Below the pieces are notes generated by a model, which saw only the letters and a list, made by a program, of their open reading frames with translations, ran no database searches and was not told the origin of the DNA. Positions 1 through 11,494 of a stretch of 64,000 nt of DNA are shown here, piece after piece. Source of the DNA: Silene conica (Eukaryota; Streptophyta; Magnoliopsida; Caryophyllales; Caryophyllaceae); contig CM055311.2 in the NCBI GenBank assembly GCA_029255685.2, forward strand, positions 60,787,048-60,851,047, written 5' to 3'. The translations under genes were made by a program, and so were the position numbers. How positions within the stretch are numbered: position 1 is the stretch's first letter; each line of letters opens with the position of its first letter.

Positions 1-731
1 CTAATAAAAACAACTTAATTACAAAATATTAATAACAACTAATCATCAATTTTGTGGAACCAGCCACCTTATCAAAAAAATCGACCTAGGGAATTCTTCC
101 AATTCATTTCATTCTCCCATAAATTTGTGTATTCTCTATAAACTTCTCGAAAGTCACAGTTGTCTTTCACCTTATTTTTTTTCCTCTTAAATCCTTTTCA
201 CTTCCTCTTCATTCATCGTCCGTCTTTCAATCTGTAAAACAATTTCTAAAAAAGTGTTCAATATTCGCAACAAATTCTTTCAATTTCACAAATTGCCATG
301 GCAAATCATGTAACATTAATTATACTCAATAATTGATTAAAGTCGGGTTCTCAACAAATTCTTCAAATTGTTTTAACTTATTATACTCAATAATAAATTA
401 AAGTCGGGTTCTGATAATTTTGTTTTATTCCAGAATAACGTATTTAGATTACTTAATTTTAATAATTTCATTAAGTTTTAAATCATAAGTATTTATTAAA
501 CCATTTGTTTCGGTTATTTAACTAAAACCTCATTTATTAGAAAGTCATAACTTCCCATTTTTTAAATATATTTTTCGCTATTTCAAGTTATATGTCAAAC
601 GATTCTTATATAACTTATTATATATAACTTTTTATTTATATTTATTAAAGCTTTTACCTATACACCACTTTGGTTATTAATATATTTAACAAATTGAACA
701 ATTCCGTGAATTTTCACAGGTGTTACACTAG
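1..731 (+). mobile_element. Helitron 3' end, with AT-rich body running off the window
   Basis: The 3' terminus of a Helitron is visible. A short GC-rich hairpin (stem CCGTGAA against TTCACAGG, one bulged base) lies at 704-720, followed 8 bases later by the terminal CTAG at 728-731, and the next base is T as expected for insertion between A and T. The same hairpin-plus-CTAG design recurs at 56322-56352. No 5' TC end was found, so it is either outside the window or lost. The rest of the stretch is AT-rich and holds no open reading frame I can support. Seen: hairpin and CTAG. Inferred: that 1-703 belongs to the same element. Confidence 0.45.
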
Positions 732-796
732 TTGTGATTAACTACACAATAATTATACTTCAACTTCATTAACTTAAATAAATTTGCTAGTCAGAC

Positions 797-2697
797 AACA
801 ACAACAACAACAACATCAGAGCCTTCGTCCCAAAATGTTTTGGGGTCGGCTGACATGAATCATCCTTTGGAACCGTCATGAGTGAACTCTCATCTCAACA
901 AGAGAAAAAAGAAAAAAAAAAAACGGAAGTAGAGTGAAACAAAAAAAAAAGGCAAAGGGGTTTTATAAATTTTAAATCGAACTTATCACATGTATAAAAA
1001 CCAAAACAATAAATCGAGAATAAAATTTAAAGTGATGTTGAGAAATAAAGTAAAATTTAATATAAGAGTTTTGGGGGAAAAAGTGTAACAAAACCAAAAA
1101 GAAAATTTTTTTTTTAGAAAAGTTAATAGAAACATCAAAGGCTAGAAATCCACATGTATCATATCCCTCCATAGTGCCCTCTCCATCACCATTCCCTCCT
1201 GAAACCCGAGAAATCTCATATCGTGCTCAGTCACTCTTCGCCAAGTTTGTTTAGGTCTCCCTCTACCCCTAGCAACTTTTTCTGCACCCCAGGTCTCCAA
1301 CCTCCTAACCGGTGCGTCCATAGGTCTCCTTCTCACATGGCCAAACCAGCTTAGTCGGTTTTCCATCATCTTGTCCTCTATTGGGGCCACTTTTACCTTC
1401 TCTCTAGTCACTTCATTCCTTAACCGGTCTTTCCTTGTATGGCCGCACATCCACCTCAACATACGCATCTCTGCCACACTCATCTTATGAATGTGACATT
1501 GTTTCACAGCCCAACACTCTGAGCCGTAAAGTAAGGCAGGTCTAATTGCCGTATGATAGAATTTCCCCTTTAATCTTTGAGACATACCCTTATCGCACAA
1601 AAACCCCGTAGCACTTTTCCATTTCATCCATCCCGTTTTAATTATGTGGGCCACATCTCCGTCTAACTCTCCATCTTTTTGGATAATAGATCCGAGATAT
1701 CTAAAGGAATATGACCCCTCCACAACCTTTCCATCGAAAATAATGCTCCCCACCGCCGTCGATCTCGGCCCCGCAAATTGACACCTCACATACTCGGTCT
1801 TACTCCTACTTAGCCTAAACCCACGAGTCTCCAACGTCTGCCTCCATAATTCCAACTTTCTCTCAACCCCCTCTTTCGTCTGATCAATCAACACAATATC
1901 ATCCGCAAACATCATACACCAAGGGATCTCGTCCTGAATATCCCTTGTCAACTCATCCATAACTATAGCAAAGAGAAAGGGACTAAGCGCAGAACCTTGA
2001 TGCACACCAATGGTAATGGGAATTCTTCCGTTCTCCCAACATTGGTTCTAACACTTGTACTAGCCCCCTCATACATGTCCTTTATGAGGTCGATATATTT
2101 TCTTGACACACCCTTTCTCGCTAAAGCCCACCAAAGTATTTCTCTCGGGACCCTATCATATGCCTTCTCCAAATCAATAAAAACCATATGCAGGTCTTTC
2201 TTCCTCTCCTGATGGTGTTCCATCAACTGTCTCATGATAAAAATTGCATCCATAGTCGATCTCCCAGGCATAAAACCAAATTCGTTTTCCGAGATATCTA
2301 CACATTTCCTAAGCCTCTGCTCGATTATCCTCTCCCATAATTTCATCGTATGACTCATAAGTTTAATTCCCCGATAATTGGAACACTCTTGAACATCACC
2401 TTTATTCTTATACAAAGGGACTAGAGTGCTTCGTCTCCAAGCTGAAGGCATCTTGTTACCCCTCCAAATCTTGTTGGAGAGCAGTGTTAACCACTCGATG
2501 CCCTTCTCCCCCAAACACCTCCAAACTTCTATAGGTATACCATCCGGCCCCTCTGCCTTCTTTGACCTCATCTTCCTTAATGCCTTCCGAACTTCACTCT
2601 TTTGTATTCTACGCACAAATTCCCGATTAACCATGCTTGGCGTTACTTGTACATCTCCAAAACCTTGCTCCCGAGGTGGTTTGATCATCTCGGACAC
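797..2697 (-). mobile_element. RTE-type LINE, 5'-truncated, reverse transcriptase broken by a frameshift
   Basis: Minus-strand non-LTR retrotransposon. The fingers part of the reverse transcriptase is at 2697-1963 (motifs AEGPDGIPIEVW, NYRGIKL, FGFMPGRST, FIDLEKAYDRV). The palm and C-terminal part is at 2005-1142 (HQGSALSPFLF, catalytic FADD, then a thumb-like region ending in a conserved WFGHVRR stretch). The two halves overlap in different frames near 2010-2030, so the protein is frameshifted. No endonuclease domain is seen upstream; the element stops near 2700, as usual for 5'-truncated LINE copies. The 3' end, read on the minus strand, carries the GGGTCGGCT-type tail sequence and a (TTG)n tract (797-815 on the plus strand), typical of plant RTE elements and their dependent SINEs. 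Dead copy. Confidence 0.85.
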
Positions 2698-2900
2698 GCA
2701 ACAATATCACGCTAATCACCACGTACCAGATAAGCTCAATTCACGAGAGAAGCAGGATCTCCACTAGATCAAGTGTACTTGGTTAACAACTCTTTAATCT
2801 TAATTACCGCCAATATTGAGTTTGTAAGAGTACTCAATTACTTCGTAAAGTTTAAGGACTAATTTTGAAATAAAAAGAATGGGGTTCATTTGATCCCGAG

Positions 2901-3150
2901 TGTAGAACCCTAGGAAAGTTATTCCACATTGGAAAATTGAGAAACTTATGATGTATTTATAAGGGATTTCATCCCCTTTTAGTGACAAGATCTTGTACTT
3001 TTGGTCTTAAGCGAGGACAAATAATGGTCAAAGACATCTCATCTTATTAGGGTTGTGTTGCAACGTGGTCGGATCAGATTCTTAAAAATGATATCAGAGC
3101 AACCTTGCAACCGTGGGGTAAGATGTCGTGACTCATGTGGGTTCAATTTG
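2901..3150 (+). mobile_element. Diverged TRIM relative (LTR plus primer-binding site)
   Basis: This stretch aligns by eye with the TRIM at 25917-26466. It shares the TGTA start, the TTCCCACATTGG-like block, the GCTTAAG-GAGGACAAATAAT block, the CATCTTATT-GGGT block, and then a primer-binding site at 3089-3100 (TGATATCAGAGC, one mismatch to TGGTATCAGAGC, which pairs with initiator methionine tRNA). A second LTR and polypurine tract are not recognisable, so only the left part remains. Much more diverged than the 25.9-kb copy, hence older or a different subfamily. Confidence 0.55.
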
Positions 3151-3221
3151 TATTCAATACCATATCACCATACATTTTGTCTAACTAAGCATATTTTTTT
3201 GGATATTCTAACCCTTCAATT

Positions 3222-3655
3222 TTTTGACTTTCTACATGGTATCTCTACACTTTTTAAAACATACATGATACATTTAATTGTTTTCGTTATCACTAAGTGT
3301 ACCCTTAAACTTTATTTTCCGCCAATTAAACTCAGTTTTAGGCGGTAGATGACTATTTGGGAGCGTGACCAAGCTTGTCATTTATCGTCCCATGACATAA
3401 AGACTCTATTAGAATCAATATCTATTTTTGGACGTGAATATTTGCATAAGTGATAAAAAAAAGTCCCGTCAATTTTTTTAGCCCATATATATCTATAAAT
3501 GACAAACTTGCTTACGCGTTCATGTCATCACTTAACGCTTACAAATGAGTTTAATTGACAGAAATAAAATTTAGGGGTACACTTGGTGATAATGACAACA
3601 ATTAGGGTTATCAGATATGTTTTAAAAAGTGTTGGGTACCATGTAAAAAGTAAAA
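3222..3655. mobile_element. Fold-back element with arms of about 110 bp
   Basis: The segment at about 3222-3335 is the imperfect reverse complement of about 3545-3655; landmarks such as AGTGTACCC / GGGTACACT and the ACTTTTTAAAACAT block appear in both. The spacer is about 200 bases with no reading frame. Transcripts would fold into a long hairpin. A target duplication could not be defined with confidence, so the superfamily is left open (MULE-like or MITE). Confidence 0.5.
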
Positions 3656-4536
3656 AAAATTGTGGAACATGACATAGAATATCGCATTTTTTTCATAAAA
3701 CTCATTATTTCCATTGTTAGAAAATTTTACTCACCCTTGTACATTAAATTAGAATCGCCTCTAAGTACCATCAGCAAGTCTTACTGAAGACGGTGACAAT
3801 CCATCTTTTCAAGAAGACTGGCAAAATGTTACCATTTTAACGTCAATATAACCAGTATAAATTTCTAAGAAGTTAACAGATTGTTTTTTCACATGGTCAC
3901 ATTTGTCCTTGAAATGATGACATTTTAGCCGATCTTTTTGAGAAGACGGAATTAACCCGTCTTCGATAAAAAATTGTATAAGTACAATAGCTGGTTGGAT
4001 TTAAAATATACTCGACCTGTTTGACCCACAAGAAAGTGATGGATTCAAGCCAGTGCATCGTAAAAGATGTACAAAACCCGTCCTAAACCATACTAAATGA
4101 ATTCCTCAGTTTTTCGTGGCCAAAAATTCAATTCGATCGAAGGGCATGTATATGGTCGTAGACCCGTAGATGCCTTAGTACAAAGATGATCACATGCATA
4201 ATCATCCCAAAAGAACGATTAATTTTGGATGGTTTTGTCCGAGTATAATATCAATGTGTCAATCATTAATTTAAGTTTTTGGTTGAGATAGTTTCTTGAT
4301 ACGATATCAAAACATATAATTAAAATGTAACACGTTTAAATCACACTCCTAGCTCAATTTTAAAGTGGAATATTAGCACCAGGAATGAGAAAGCATGTAG
4401 TTGCATCTATATTTCAAGCCCGAATGATATTTGTCTACGTAGCGTGTTAAAGTAACATCGACTTTTTTTACAACTTCTGCTTGCTCGTAAATTATTCTCA
4501 TTACTTCGATTGTAAACCAGAATATGTGGCATCTAG
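3656..4536. other. Non-coding AT-rich stretch
   Basis: No supported gene. Around 3780-3965 there are short inverted motifs (GAAGACGG / CCGTCTTC) that could be ends of a small MITE, but the boundaries are not clear. The remainder shows no repeat or coding signal that I can name. Confidence 0.4.
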
Positions 4537-5090
4537 TGTTGGTAATTTAAGTGTAATTACCGGTTCATTTTTCGTAATTTTGGGTTTGGTTCAGAGACGG
4601 GCGAACTTATAAATAATAATGCTAGTTCGGGAAGTACGGAGTGTACACTAGCCCTTTATATTATAAGTTCGCGGTATAGTTGCCGTTACGAACTTATAAA
4701 TAATAATGCTAGTTGACGCCGAATAATTTACCCGATTAAAACGGATTTTGGCGGTTGATTTCGAAGAGTTGCGACTCTTCAGAAATCCGACTCAAAACCC
4801 CTCCCTTTCCCTTTCATTCTCCTATATATATGAGATGAAATGCATAGTAATAACCCTAAGAAAATTACTGAAAATACAAGATCTCTAACAGAAAAACAAT
4901 TTGCATATTATTACTTCGAAATTATATCTCTGTTTTCTTGCCAAAAATAGAGGAACGCCGTCTTATCTCTGTAGAAAATTCGGAACATCCCAGGCATCTA
5001 TATAAGGGACGAATTGTTCTATAAAGAAAGCGTTTGCGATTCGGTGTTATTCATTGTCTTATATTCTTTGTTTGACAGTATATATATAAC
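4537..5090 (+). mobile_element. LTR-like sequence, copy 1 of the TGTTGG family
   Basis: Begins TGTTGGTAATTTAAGTG and continues with a TACCGGTTCATTTT block. The same start recurs at 45454 and twice, inverted, inside the fold-back element at 54580-55596. TG start, a TATA-like CTATATATATGAG at about 4822 and absence of coding sequence fit a copia-type LTR, but no matching CA end or second LTR was found. A 26-bp direct repeat (CGAACTTATAAATAATAATG...) occurs at about 4603 and 4688. Treated as a probable solo or truncated LTR. Confidence 0.4.
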
Positions 5091-5298
5091 ATCTAGGAAA
5101 TTACAAGTTTTAATTCAATTATATATTTTTCTTAATTTCAAATTCGTACTATTATAGCATTCTGAAAGGTGGTAGCCATTTTGGTTTTGGACGGAGTAGT
5201 ATATAATATAATACTACGATTGTTTGAAGTTTGATATGGATTGACAATAATAATGTACTTAGTAAGACCATCCCAATCAAGCTATAAGCTATAAGGGT

Positions 5299-5410
5299 GA
5301 GAACAAGAGTTAGCTCAAGTGGTAAGAGCACTCTTATCCCAACCATGAAGTTGGGGGTTCGATTCTCATCCGCGACATAGTGCGCTCATTTGAACCAAAA
5401 AAAAAAAATC
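5299..5410 (+). mobile_element. tRNA-derived SINE with perfect 13-bp target duplication
   Basis: A tRNA-like head contains an A box (TTAGCTCAAGTGG) and a B box (GGTTCGATTCTC) about 35 bases apart, followed by a short body and an A-rich tail. It is flanked by the exact direct repeat AAGCTATAAGGGT at 5286-5298 and 5411-5423, the mark of LINE-mediated retroposition. It is not a functional tRNA gene: the acceptor stem does not pair and the element ends in poly(A). Only about 112 bp, so among the shortest SINEs. Confidence 0.8.
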
Positions 5411-5423
5411 AAGCTATAAGGGT

Positions 5424-6228
5424 AGTCATGTCCTTATTTAATTATGGTTAATGTGATAATTAAATTAATTAATTGGTGATCATTTTGCTAATTTATGATC
5501 ATATGTTCAATTAAGGTGAATTTGTGGTCATTGTGAACAAAATTGAACATATTTGTGAACACTTATGTGTACAATTGTGGTTGATTGAGGAGTAATAAAA
5601 TAATTGCTAAGAGGTTTTGGTGGGTAGAAAATATGGTAAATGATTGGAAAAGTTAGAGATTGGAAAAATAATTACCATCTACTTGAGAGGGTGAAAATAA
5701 ATTAAGATAAATAAAGTGTGATTAAGAGTAAAATTGGGGCACGACATAATTATCGCGAACAGTGCTTGAGATGGTACATCCGGATTCCGGAACGACCGGA
5801 AGGGTATGAGAAATTGAGAATGCGCATGGGAGTAGGCAACTTAGGAAATTAGACTTATTTGGTCGTACTTTTGTTGTCCGTATATGCATTATTGTTCACT
5901 GCGTGTTAAAAGTGAAGGCACTTCGGTTTTATATACTTAATCTTATTCATAATAATTTTTCCTCTTTTATTTTTATCAATTCAAAATACTTTTCATGTTT
6001 CTTTTTTTTTTTTCAAAGTTAGATATATATTTTAATAATTTCACCGCACAATACCCACAATACTAATACTTTAAACTTATTTTAATCGCCCCACCCACAA
6101 CAATATAATCCATTATTTAATTTCCTCCTTATTCTTTGTATTTTCTCCAAATGGGAAAGACTATTATGAATAGGAGAGAGTATATCAATATGAATTTATG
6201 ATGCATGTATATATGCAAGTATGTAACA
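5424..6228. other. Non-coding AT-rich stretch
   Basis: No gene, RNA or clear repeat boundary seen. Composition is AT-rich with long T tracts near 6001. It separates the SINE from the MITE at 6229. Confidence 0.4.
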
Positions 6229-6404
6229 ATAGGTTGACGAGTATATCCGTCATAACCTTACGACGAGTCAAATAAACCCACTTATTTAGATAAGATAAAA
6301 ATAAAAGTGTATAAAAAATCACAAATGGCTTGTCTTTATCTATCTTTGTGAGTTTTATTTAATTTGTCACACATTTATGACGGATCTTGTCGTCACAAAC
6401 GAGA
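6229..6404. mobile_element. MITE copy 1 of the ATATCCGTC / CCGTCACAAA family
   Basis: Left side has TATATCCGTCATAA and right side TTGTCGTCACAAACGAGA. In between are the shared family blocks TTAGATAAGATAAAAATAAAAGTG and CACAAATGGCTTGTCTTT, which recur in the copy at 63518-63704. A third copy is at 46143-46319. Short non-coding element with terminal inverted repeats; diverged, with ends uncertain by several bases. Confidence 0.5.
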
Positions 6405-6814
6405 TTTTGTGAATATGCAGTTGGTAGTAGCTTGTACGGGTGAATTGCTCGCATATTATCCAAGTACCTTATCCTTATTGATTAGGCTTTCCTTAATCAA
6501 CCAAGCTTCATCAACGGAACCGGTTTCACATCTACGATATTTGTAGTCTTACTGGTCCAGGTATACCTATTATTGGAAAAGATGTCGATGCTATTTTCTT
6601 TTCACCAAGTGGTTATTATCATCAACACAATGATGTACGTAGGTCATATTATTGGAACCACCACTTTTCTTAACCTATGGAATTTAAAATTAAAAATTCT
6701 TATTTAGAATGGAAGTATTTGACTTAGGGTTAAAATGGGTTAAATAATAACTCATTTGCATGGATAAGATAAATATATTGTTCTTTTTTAGGCTTTTTTA
6801 TTTTTGTCTTATTC
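6405..6814. other. Non-coding stretch, possible weak coding remnant at 6550-6676
   Basis: No supported gene. One plus-strand frame around 6550-6676 reads through about 40 codons with a Gly/Pro-rich, protein-like composition (LTGPGIPIIGKDVDA). It matches no family I recognise and has no start or splice context. Confidence 0.25.
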
Positions 6815-6830
6815 ATATAAGTTGTCATTA

Positions 6831-6931
6831 GTTTATTTTCTTTTTCTAATAATGTAATAGTGTCTGACCCGACGTGTCGGGTAGTTTGTATGGTTTAAAA
6901 ACCTTTCTTTCGTGTTCCAAAAAAAAAAAAA
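6831..6931 (+). mobile_element. Short poly(A)-tailed retroposon with 16-bp duplication
   Basis: A 101-bp insert ends in about 14 A residues. It is flanked by near-perfect direct repeats (ATATAAGTTGTCATTA at 6815-6830 and the same with one change at 6932-6947). The body ends GTGTTCC-poly(A). Poly(A) plus long target duplication indicates a severely 5'-truncated LINE or a SINE fragment. No coding content. Confidence 0.6.
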
Positions 6932-7816
6932 ATATAAGTTGTTATTACTTTACTCGTCTTAACTTAGCACGGATATTTATCTTAAGGAAAACTTATTGAT
7001 TTAAAATTTAGTGTCATGCGATTTAATAATATAAACACGTTTTGAATTGGAGCTTTATGATTTAAGTTGGTTTAAGCTCGATTGTAATTCTGAGTAAAAA
7101 GTTGGGCAATCTGACTATCCAACATTTTGTTGTGAGTCATAGTTAGTTATTGAGCGCCTCTTGTTTATGAGAATTCGCTAGTTGCCGTTGTAGAAGGGCT
7201 TTGATATCGGCCATGTCATTATTAGGAGGTAGTTGTGAGAATGGTGGACCTCCTTGATTTAGCCTCGAATAATAAGAACTTTCCTGAGATTGTTGTGGCA
7301 TAAAAGTAGGGTTGAGAACATTTTTGGCTTTGACAAGACGGATTCAGATGCTTCCTAGTCCTGTCATTGTAAAAGTTAGAATACGGGGTACCTTGTTTAA
7401 AAGATTGAAACGCATGTACCTATTTGACTGGACTTAAACAGTCCACGGGGTTGTGTCCTTATATACCACAACGTTCATAAATGGGTTCCTTATGGATCAT
7501 AGCCTGAACGGTTTGCTGACTTCCTAAAGACTGCGTCGTCTTTAGTTCAGCAATTTGGGCCTTTAGGGCCTCTAAATAAGCTGCAATAGCTCATTGAGTA
7601 CATGTACTTTAACTGACTCTCCTAGGAATTCCATATTTATTAGTATGGGTGGCCATCTCCTCAATCTAATGCCAACATTTGTCATCTTCCACGTTTTCTG
7701 GAATCTTCCATTTGCTGAGGCATCAAGAATAGTGCGGTTGCCGTCGAACAACCCATTGTAAAATTGGTTGCACAAAAACCACGGCTCGAATCTTTTGTGG
7801 GGAACAGACCGAACAA

Positions 7817-10220
7817 CACTACAAGAAAAACGGAAACGGACGACTGTTTTTGGCGACTGCACAAGATAGTCGCCAAATTGGCGACTGAATAAAAAATCGG
7901 GCGACTGAATTCAGTCGCTAATTTAGCGACTACCCGTTTTCCCCAAATTTCCCATCACCGACACAATTTGGCGACAGAAAAAGAACTTTAGCGACGGCAA
8001 ACGGTCGCCAAATTTGACGACTGCCCATTTCAGTCGCCAATTTGCCCAGTCCGTCACCAAATTGCGGAATAGAAATAGCGGAACTCTTCTTCCCTTTCAT
8101 TATTCGAAATTAAACAAACTCAAAAATCCTAAACACGCGAAATAACGACGACGGACGACACCACCACCACCACCTACGTGTACCACCACCACCCTCAACA
8201 CCACCGTCACCGGATTCCGGCCAACATCAAGGTTATCATACTTGTTCTTCCCTTCATTCAAATCATTTAAGGTTTGTATACTCCTTTATAGTTCAATTTC
8301 AATTTCAATTTTTTGTTTGATTGTTGTTTTGTTTTGTGCATTTAATGATTGTAGTAGGTTATTAAGACCGTCTTAGCTTATTAGGTTGTGATTAATTAGG
8401 TATTAGTAGCCAATTAGCATGTAAATTAGATAATTGTGGGTTAGGGTTTATATGAAGTTTGTATAAGACGATGTTGTTAGCCTTATTGATGTTAGTTAAT
8501 TAGATTAAAGTAGTCGATTAGGATGTTAGTTAGAGCTAATAGCTTATTAGGATGTTAGTTAGATTATCGTAGCTTATTAAGACCGTCTTAGCTTATTAGG
8601 TTGTGGTTAATTGTATACATTGGAAATTGTTGTTAATAAATTGTTATTATTATGTGATTGAGGTTGTTGTTTAATTAAGTGAGTGTAATTTTAATTTAGA
8701 TATATGTATTTTTATTGTTGAGAATTGTTTTATGGGTGTTTGTTTATATTAAAATAAAGAGATTGGAACGTTCATGGACGTATGATGGAGGGTTAGATAT
8801 TAAGAAGAGACGTTCTAATGCTAGGGGGATCACGATCATTTTTTACGCGTATTTTTAGTGTAAGTTTACAAATATGTATATACTTCTTTTTTGAATGAAT
8901 ATACTATACTTCTTATATTAACAATTTTGCCTATTTAGGGGGGGAAGAAGAAGAACAGCGACAAGAAGACGATGATGAAGGCCCCCGAACTTTTCCTTGA
9001 CACGCATTCCAAGGTCAACGAAAAGACGCAGAGAAGAATATGGATCAAGGTGAGGACAAAGAGTTATATGTAAGATAATTTCTCTCAACTAATAATGTTT
9101 TTTTGTTAACTTCGATAATGATAGTTTTGGCTTAATTAATGATAGTTTTCTTAATGCTAACAAAAATGTAATGATATTATTATATTAGAGGCATATGAGG
9201 CAGAAAAAGAGGCCCACCCCGACCGGTCGGATAATGAAATTTGGTTTAAATTGGTGGATGGTTACAAGAAGGGGATGGTACATGGAACCGAAGAAGCTCA
9301 TGGGGGTGTTTTTCAAGGAACCGGCTAGAAGGTCCTCATATGAGCCGCGACAAACCTACGAGTCGGCTCTTGTAAGTCAATTGCACTCGCAACTTGACGA
9401 AGAAAGAGCCGCAAATGCGGAAAAAGATTAGGAGATGCGGTTGATGAGAGAACGTGTTAAAGTCATGGAAACATATTTCTACTCTTGCAACCCCGGTTCA
9501 CGACCATTTAATGAAGATCCTAACGATCCAAGTGGAAAGGGCGGCGACGGTAGTGGAGCTAGCATGGGATTTCAAGCAGTTAATTAGTTTAGTAACTTAG
9601 GAAAAATTGTCGAACATGGAGACTTATTAGTTTAGTTAACGAGTTCTTGTAATTTGATAATGGTTCTCTTTTTCTATAAAGGAGATTTGGTTGTTTCAAA
9701 GGGTGTTCATCACCAAATTGCTGGTTACTTTCTGTTTGCAGGGAATTGTGTATTGAATTGAATTCGCATTGGATTTGGCAGAAACAAAATGAATTTTCAT
9801 GAAAAACGCCCAGGTATTTTAGCGACTGACGTGATCTAAATGGCGACTGAATTCAGTCGCCAAAACAGAGCAGCTCAAACCAAAAACCCCTGGAAAGGCA
9901 GGGGTTTTGGCGACGGACAGGGGTATTTGGCGACGGCCTTTCAGTCGCCAAATTGGCGACTACCCCATTTCAGTCGCTAATTTGGCGACTACCCTTTCAG
10001 TCGCCAAATTCTTCTTATGGCGACTACCCATTCAGTCACCAAATTTAGCGACTGACATTAGTCGCCCGATTTTTTTGGCGACTAAAGTCTGCGACTACTC
10101 TTTGGCGACTGATTTCAGTCGCCAATCTGTATTTGGCGAGTGATTTCAGTCGCCAATCTGTATTTGGCGACTGATTTCAGTCGCCAATTTCCGTCGCCCG
10201 TTTCAGGAATCGTTGTAGTG
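7817..10220 (+). mobile_element. CACTA (En/Spm) element with intact ends, non-autonomous
   Basis: Complete DNA transposon of 2,404 bp. It starts CACTACAAGAAAAAC and ends in the reverse complement of CACTACAACGATTCC, flanked by the 3-bp duplication CAA (7814-7816 and 10221-10223). Both ends carry dense subterminal repeats of the type TTGGCGACTGA...TCAGTCGCCAA (7850-8060 and 9825-10200), the sites where CACTA transposase usually binds. The inside has only a degenerate Transposase_24-like fragment, not the TNP2 catalytic protein, so movement would need a helper. It inserted into the Athila-like gag. Confidence 0.88.
8980..9587 (+). pseudogene. Ptta/En/Spm (Transposase_24-like) second-ORF fragment inside the CACTA element
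   Basis: A first piece at about 8980-9060 reads KAPELFLDTHSKVNEK. After a likely intron, the frame from about 9189 reads EAEKEAHPDRSDNEIWFKLV and then GYKKGMVHGTEEAHGG. This resembles the C-terminal part of the plant Ptta/En/Spm family, an accessory protein of CACTA elements. A stop follows near 9330. The alternative frame 9195-9431 continues with a charged, coiled-coil-like tail (SQLHSQLDEERAAN). Later sequence (ETYFYSCNPGSRPF) ends at about 9587. Frameshifted and interrupted; no working protein is predicted. Confidence 0.5.
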
Positions 10221-10909
10221 CAAGCTTCTTGAAGCGAGTCCATGCCTCATTGAGATCTTCTGTCGAGGCTTATTTGAAGTTGGTAATCTGTCCTCATAGG
10301 GCATTGGTTCTTTGAGGAGGAAAGTATTTTTTGTAGAAAGCCAAGGCTAGAGAATTCCAATCGTCTATTCCAGTAGCTTCCTCATCCAAATCCTGATATC
10401 ACTCACGAGCACCATCGATTAGTGAAAAGTGGAAAAGGGTTTGTTTTATCTGATATGGGGTCACTCCTAAGCAAAGTGATATTGTAGAATAATAGTCAAC
10501 AAATATTCCTACGTGGTTATTTGGATCTTAACCTGGCACTCCTCGAAGCTGGTTTCGCTCTACCAAATTGATATAAGATGCCTTGACAACGAAGGACGCA
10601 CCATTCATATTTTTTGGGAGAGTGAAGCCTTTTGGAAGAGAATTAATCGTAGGCTCCAAGTGAGAATCGAGTTTTCCCATCGTCTTTGAAGTAGAAGTGA
10701 TACTCGGGGGATCAAAAGATTGCTGGTAATCTTTGTAGACGGTGTAGTCGGTGTGATGCGTTTATACGTCCTGTGCTTGACGAAGATCTTTCCAAAATTA
10801 TCTGCGAATGCGAAGAGTCCTTTCTGGTTCAGGATCATAAGGTCGATCGTGAGTTTGTCAGACCTGGACATATACAACACTAGATGGAAAGGTAAGAACA
10901 ATCCCAAGG

Positions 10910-11494
10910 TGTAACACTCCGATATTTCCCAACTTGTAATTTTTAAAGATTTTAATTTAATTTCAAGGATCATTTATATTTCATGAAATTTCGTAAAATA
11001 TGGTTAAATGATATGACTATTTTATATTGAGGCATATTAGTCTTAAATGATATTTCAAATTTTGTAATTTTTATGTTTCAACTTTGATTTTCGAAAATTA
11101 CAAGGTCTTGAGCAAGGATGAATGCTTGGACTTCATTGACGAGTTTCCTTGAAAATTTGAAGAGTTTTAAAGGCAACTTTGAGAGGTTACTCGACTTAAG
11201 TCAAATAATTGTGTTTTTGTGATTTGTGTGTGAATTAGCATGATGAAAAGGTTGTTTGCAATGCTATTATGAATATTAATTCACTTGCCCTTTTGTTTTA
11301 ATGAATTTCATCTCAATGGTGGTGTTGGATGGAATTTTAATTGGAGGAAATAAGTAGTATAGTGTTCTTCATAAGTTCTTAATGTTCATGTCATTAATAT
11401 GATTTTGAATGCATGAATAATCGATGTTTAAGCTTGCTAATCTTACCTTAAATAATTTGTTTGCATTTGTATGTGGGTATAAGGCATATTGTGT
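10910..11494 (+). mobile_element. 5' LTR of a gypsy-type element, internally deleted and truncated
   Basis: Begins TGTAACACTCCGATATTTCC and matches, with few changes, the LTR at 16611 (TGTAACACCCCGATATTTCC). It lacks about 425 bp that the 16611 copy has (16807-17232 there), with the join at about 11104. It stops matching at about 11494, where different sequence begins. Because the sequence before it is foreign (Athila gag) and the one before 16611 is a polypurine tract, this is the upstream LTR of the pair. Confidence 0.68.

Larger units (their letters stand above)
7130..10909 (-). pseudogene. Athila-like Ty3/gypsy gag remnant, split by a CACTA element
   Basis: Minus-strand pieces at 10909-10224 and 7816-7130 together resemble the gag of Athila-group gypsy elements. 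The upstream piece encodes LRGVPG, a W-Y-L-like region and FYKKYFPPQRT. The downstream piece encodes SVPHKRFEPW and FYNGL-RTILDASA. Further along is a degraded zinc knuckle near 7445-7490 (C-x2-C-x4-H-x4-C spacing, with a stop inside). Gag would form the particle shell and bind element RNA. There are several frameshifts and stops, and no protease, RT or integrase follows. The CACTA insertion at 7817-10220 interrupts it, and the gypsy LTR starting at 10910 cuts off its upstream side. Group assignment rests on remembered family features and is moderate. Confidence 0.6.

Noticed and set aside
1997..2767. Plus-strand frames opposite the LINE
   Set aside because: Antisense shadows of the reverse transcriptase.
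5300..5375. tRNA gene with A and B boxes
   Set aside because: No pairing acceptor stem; A-rich tail and 13-bp direct repeats show a SINE.
9907..10143. Plus-strand open frame in the CACTA right end
   Set aside because: Repetitive translation made of the subterminal TCAGTCGCC repeats; not a protein gene.
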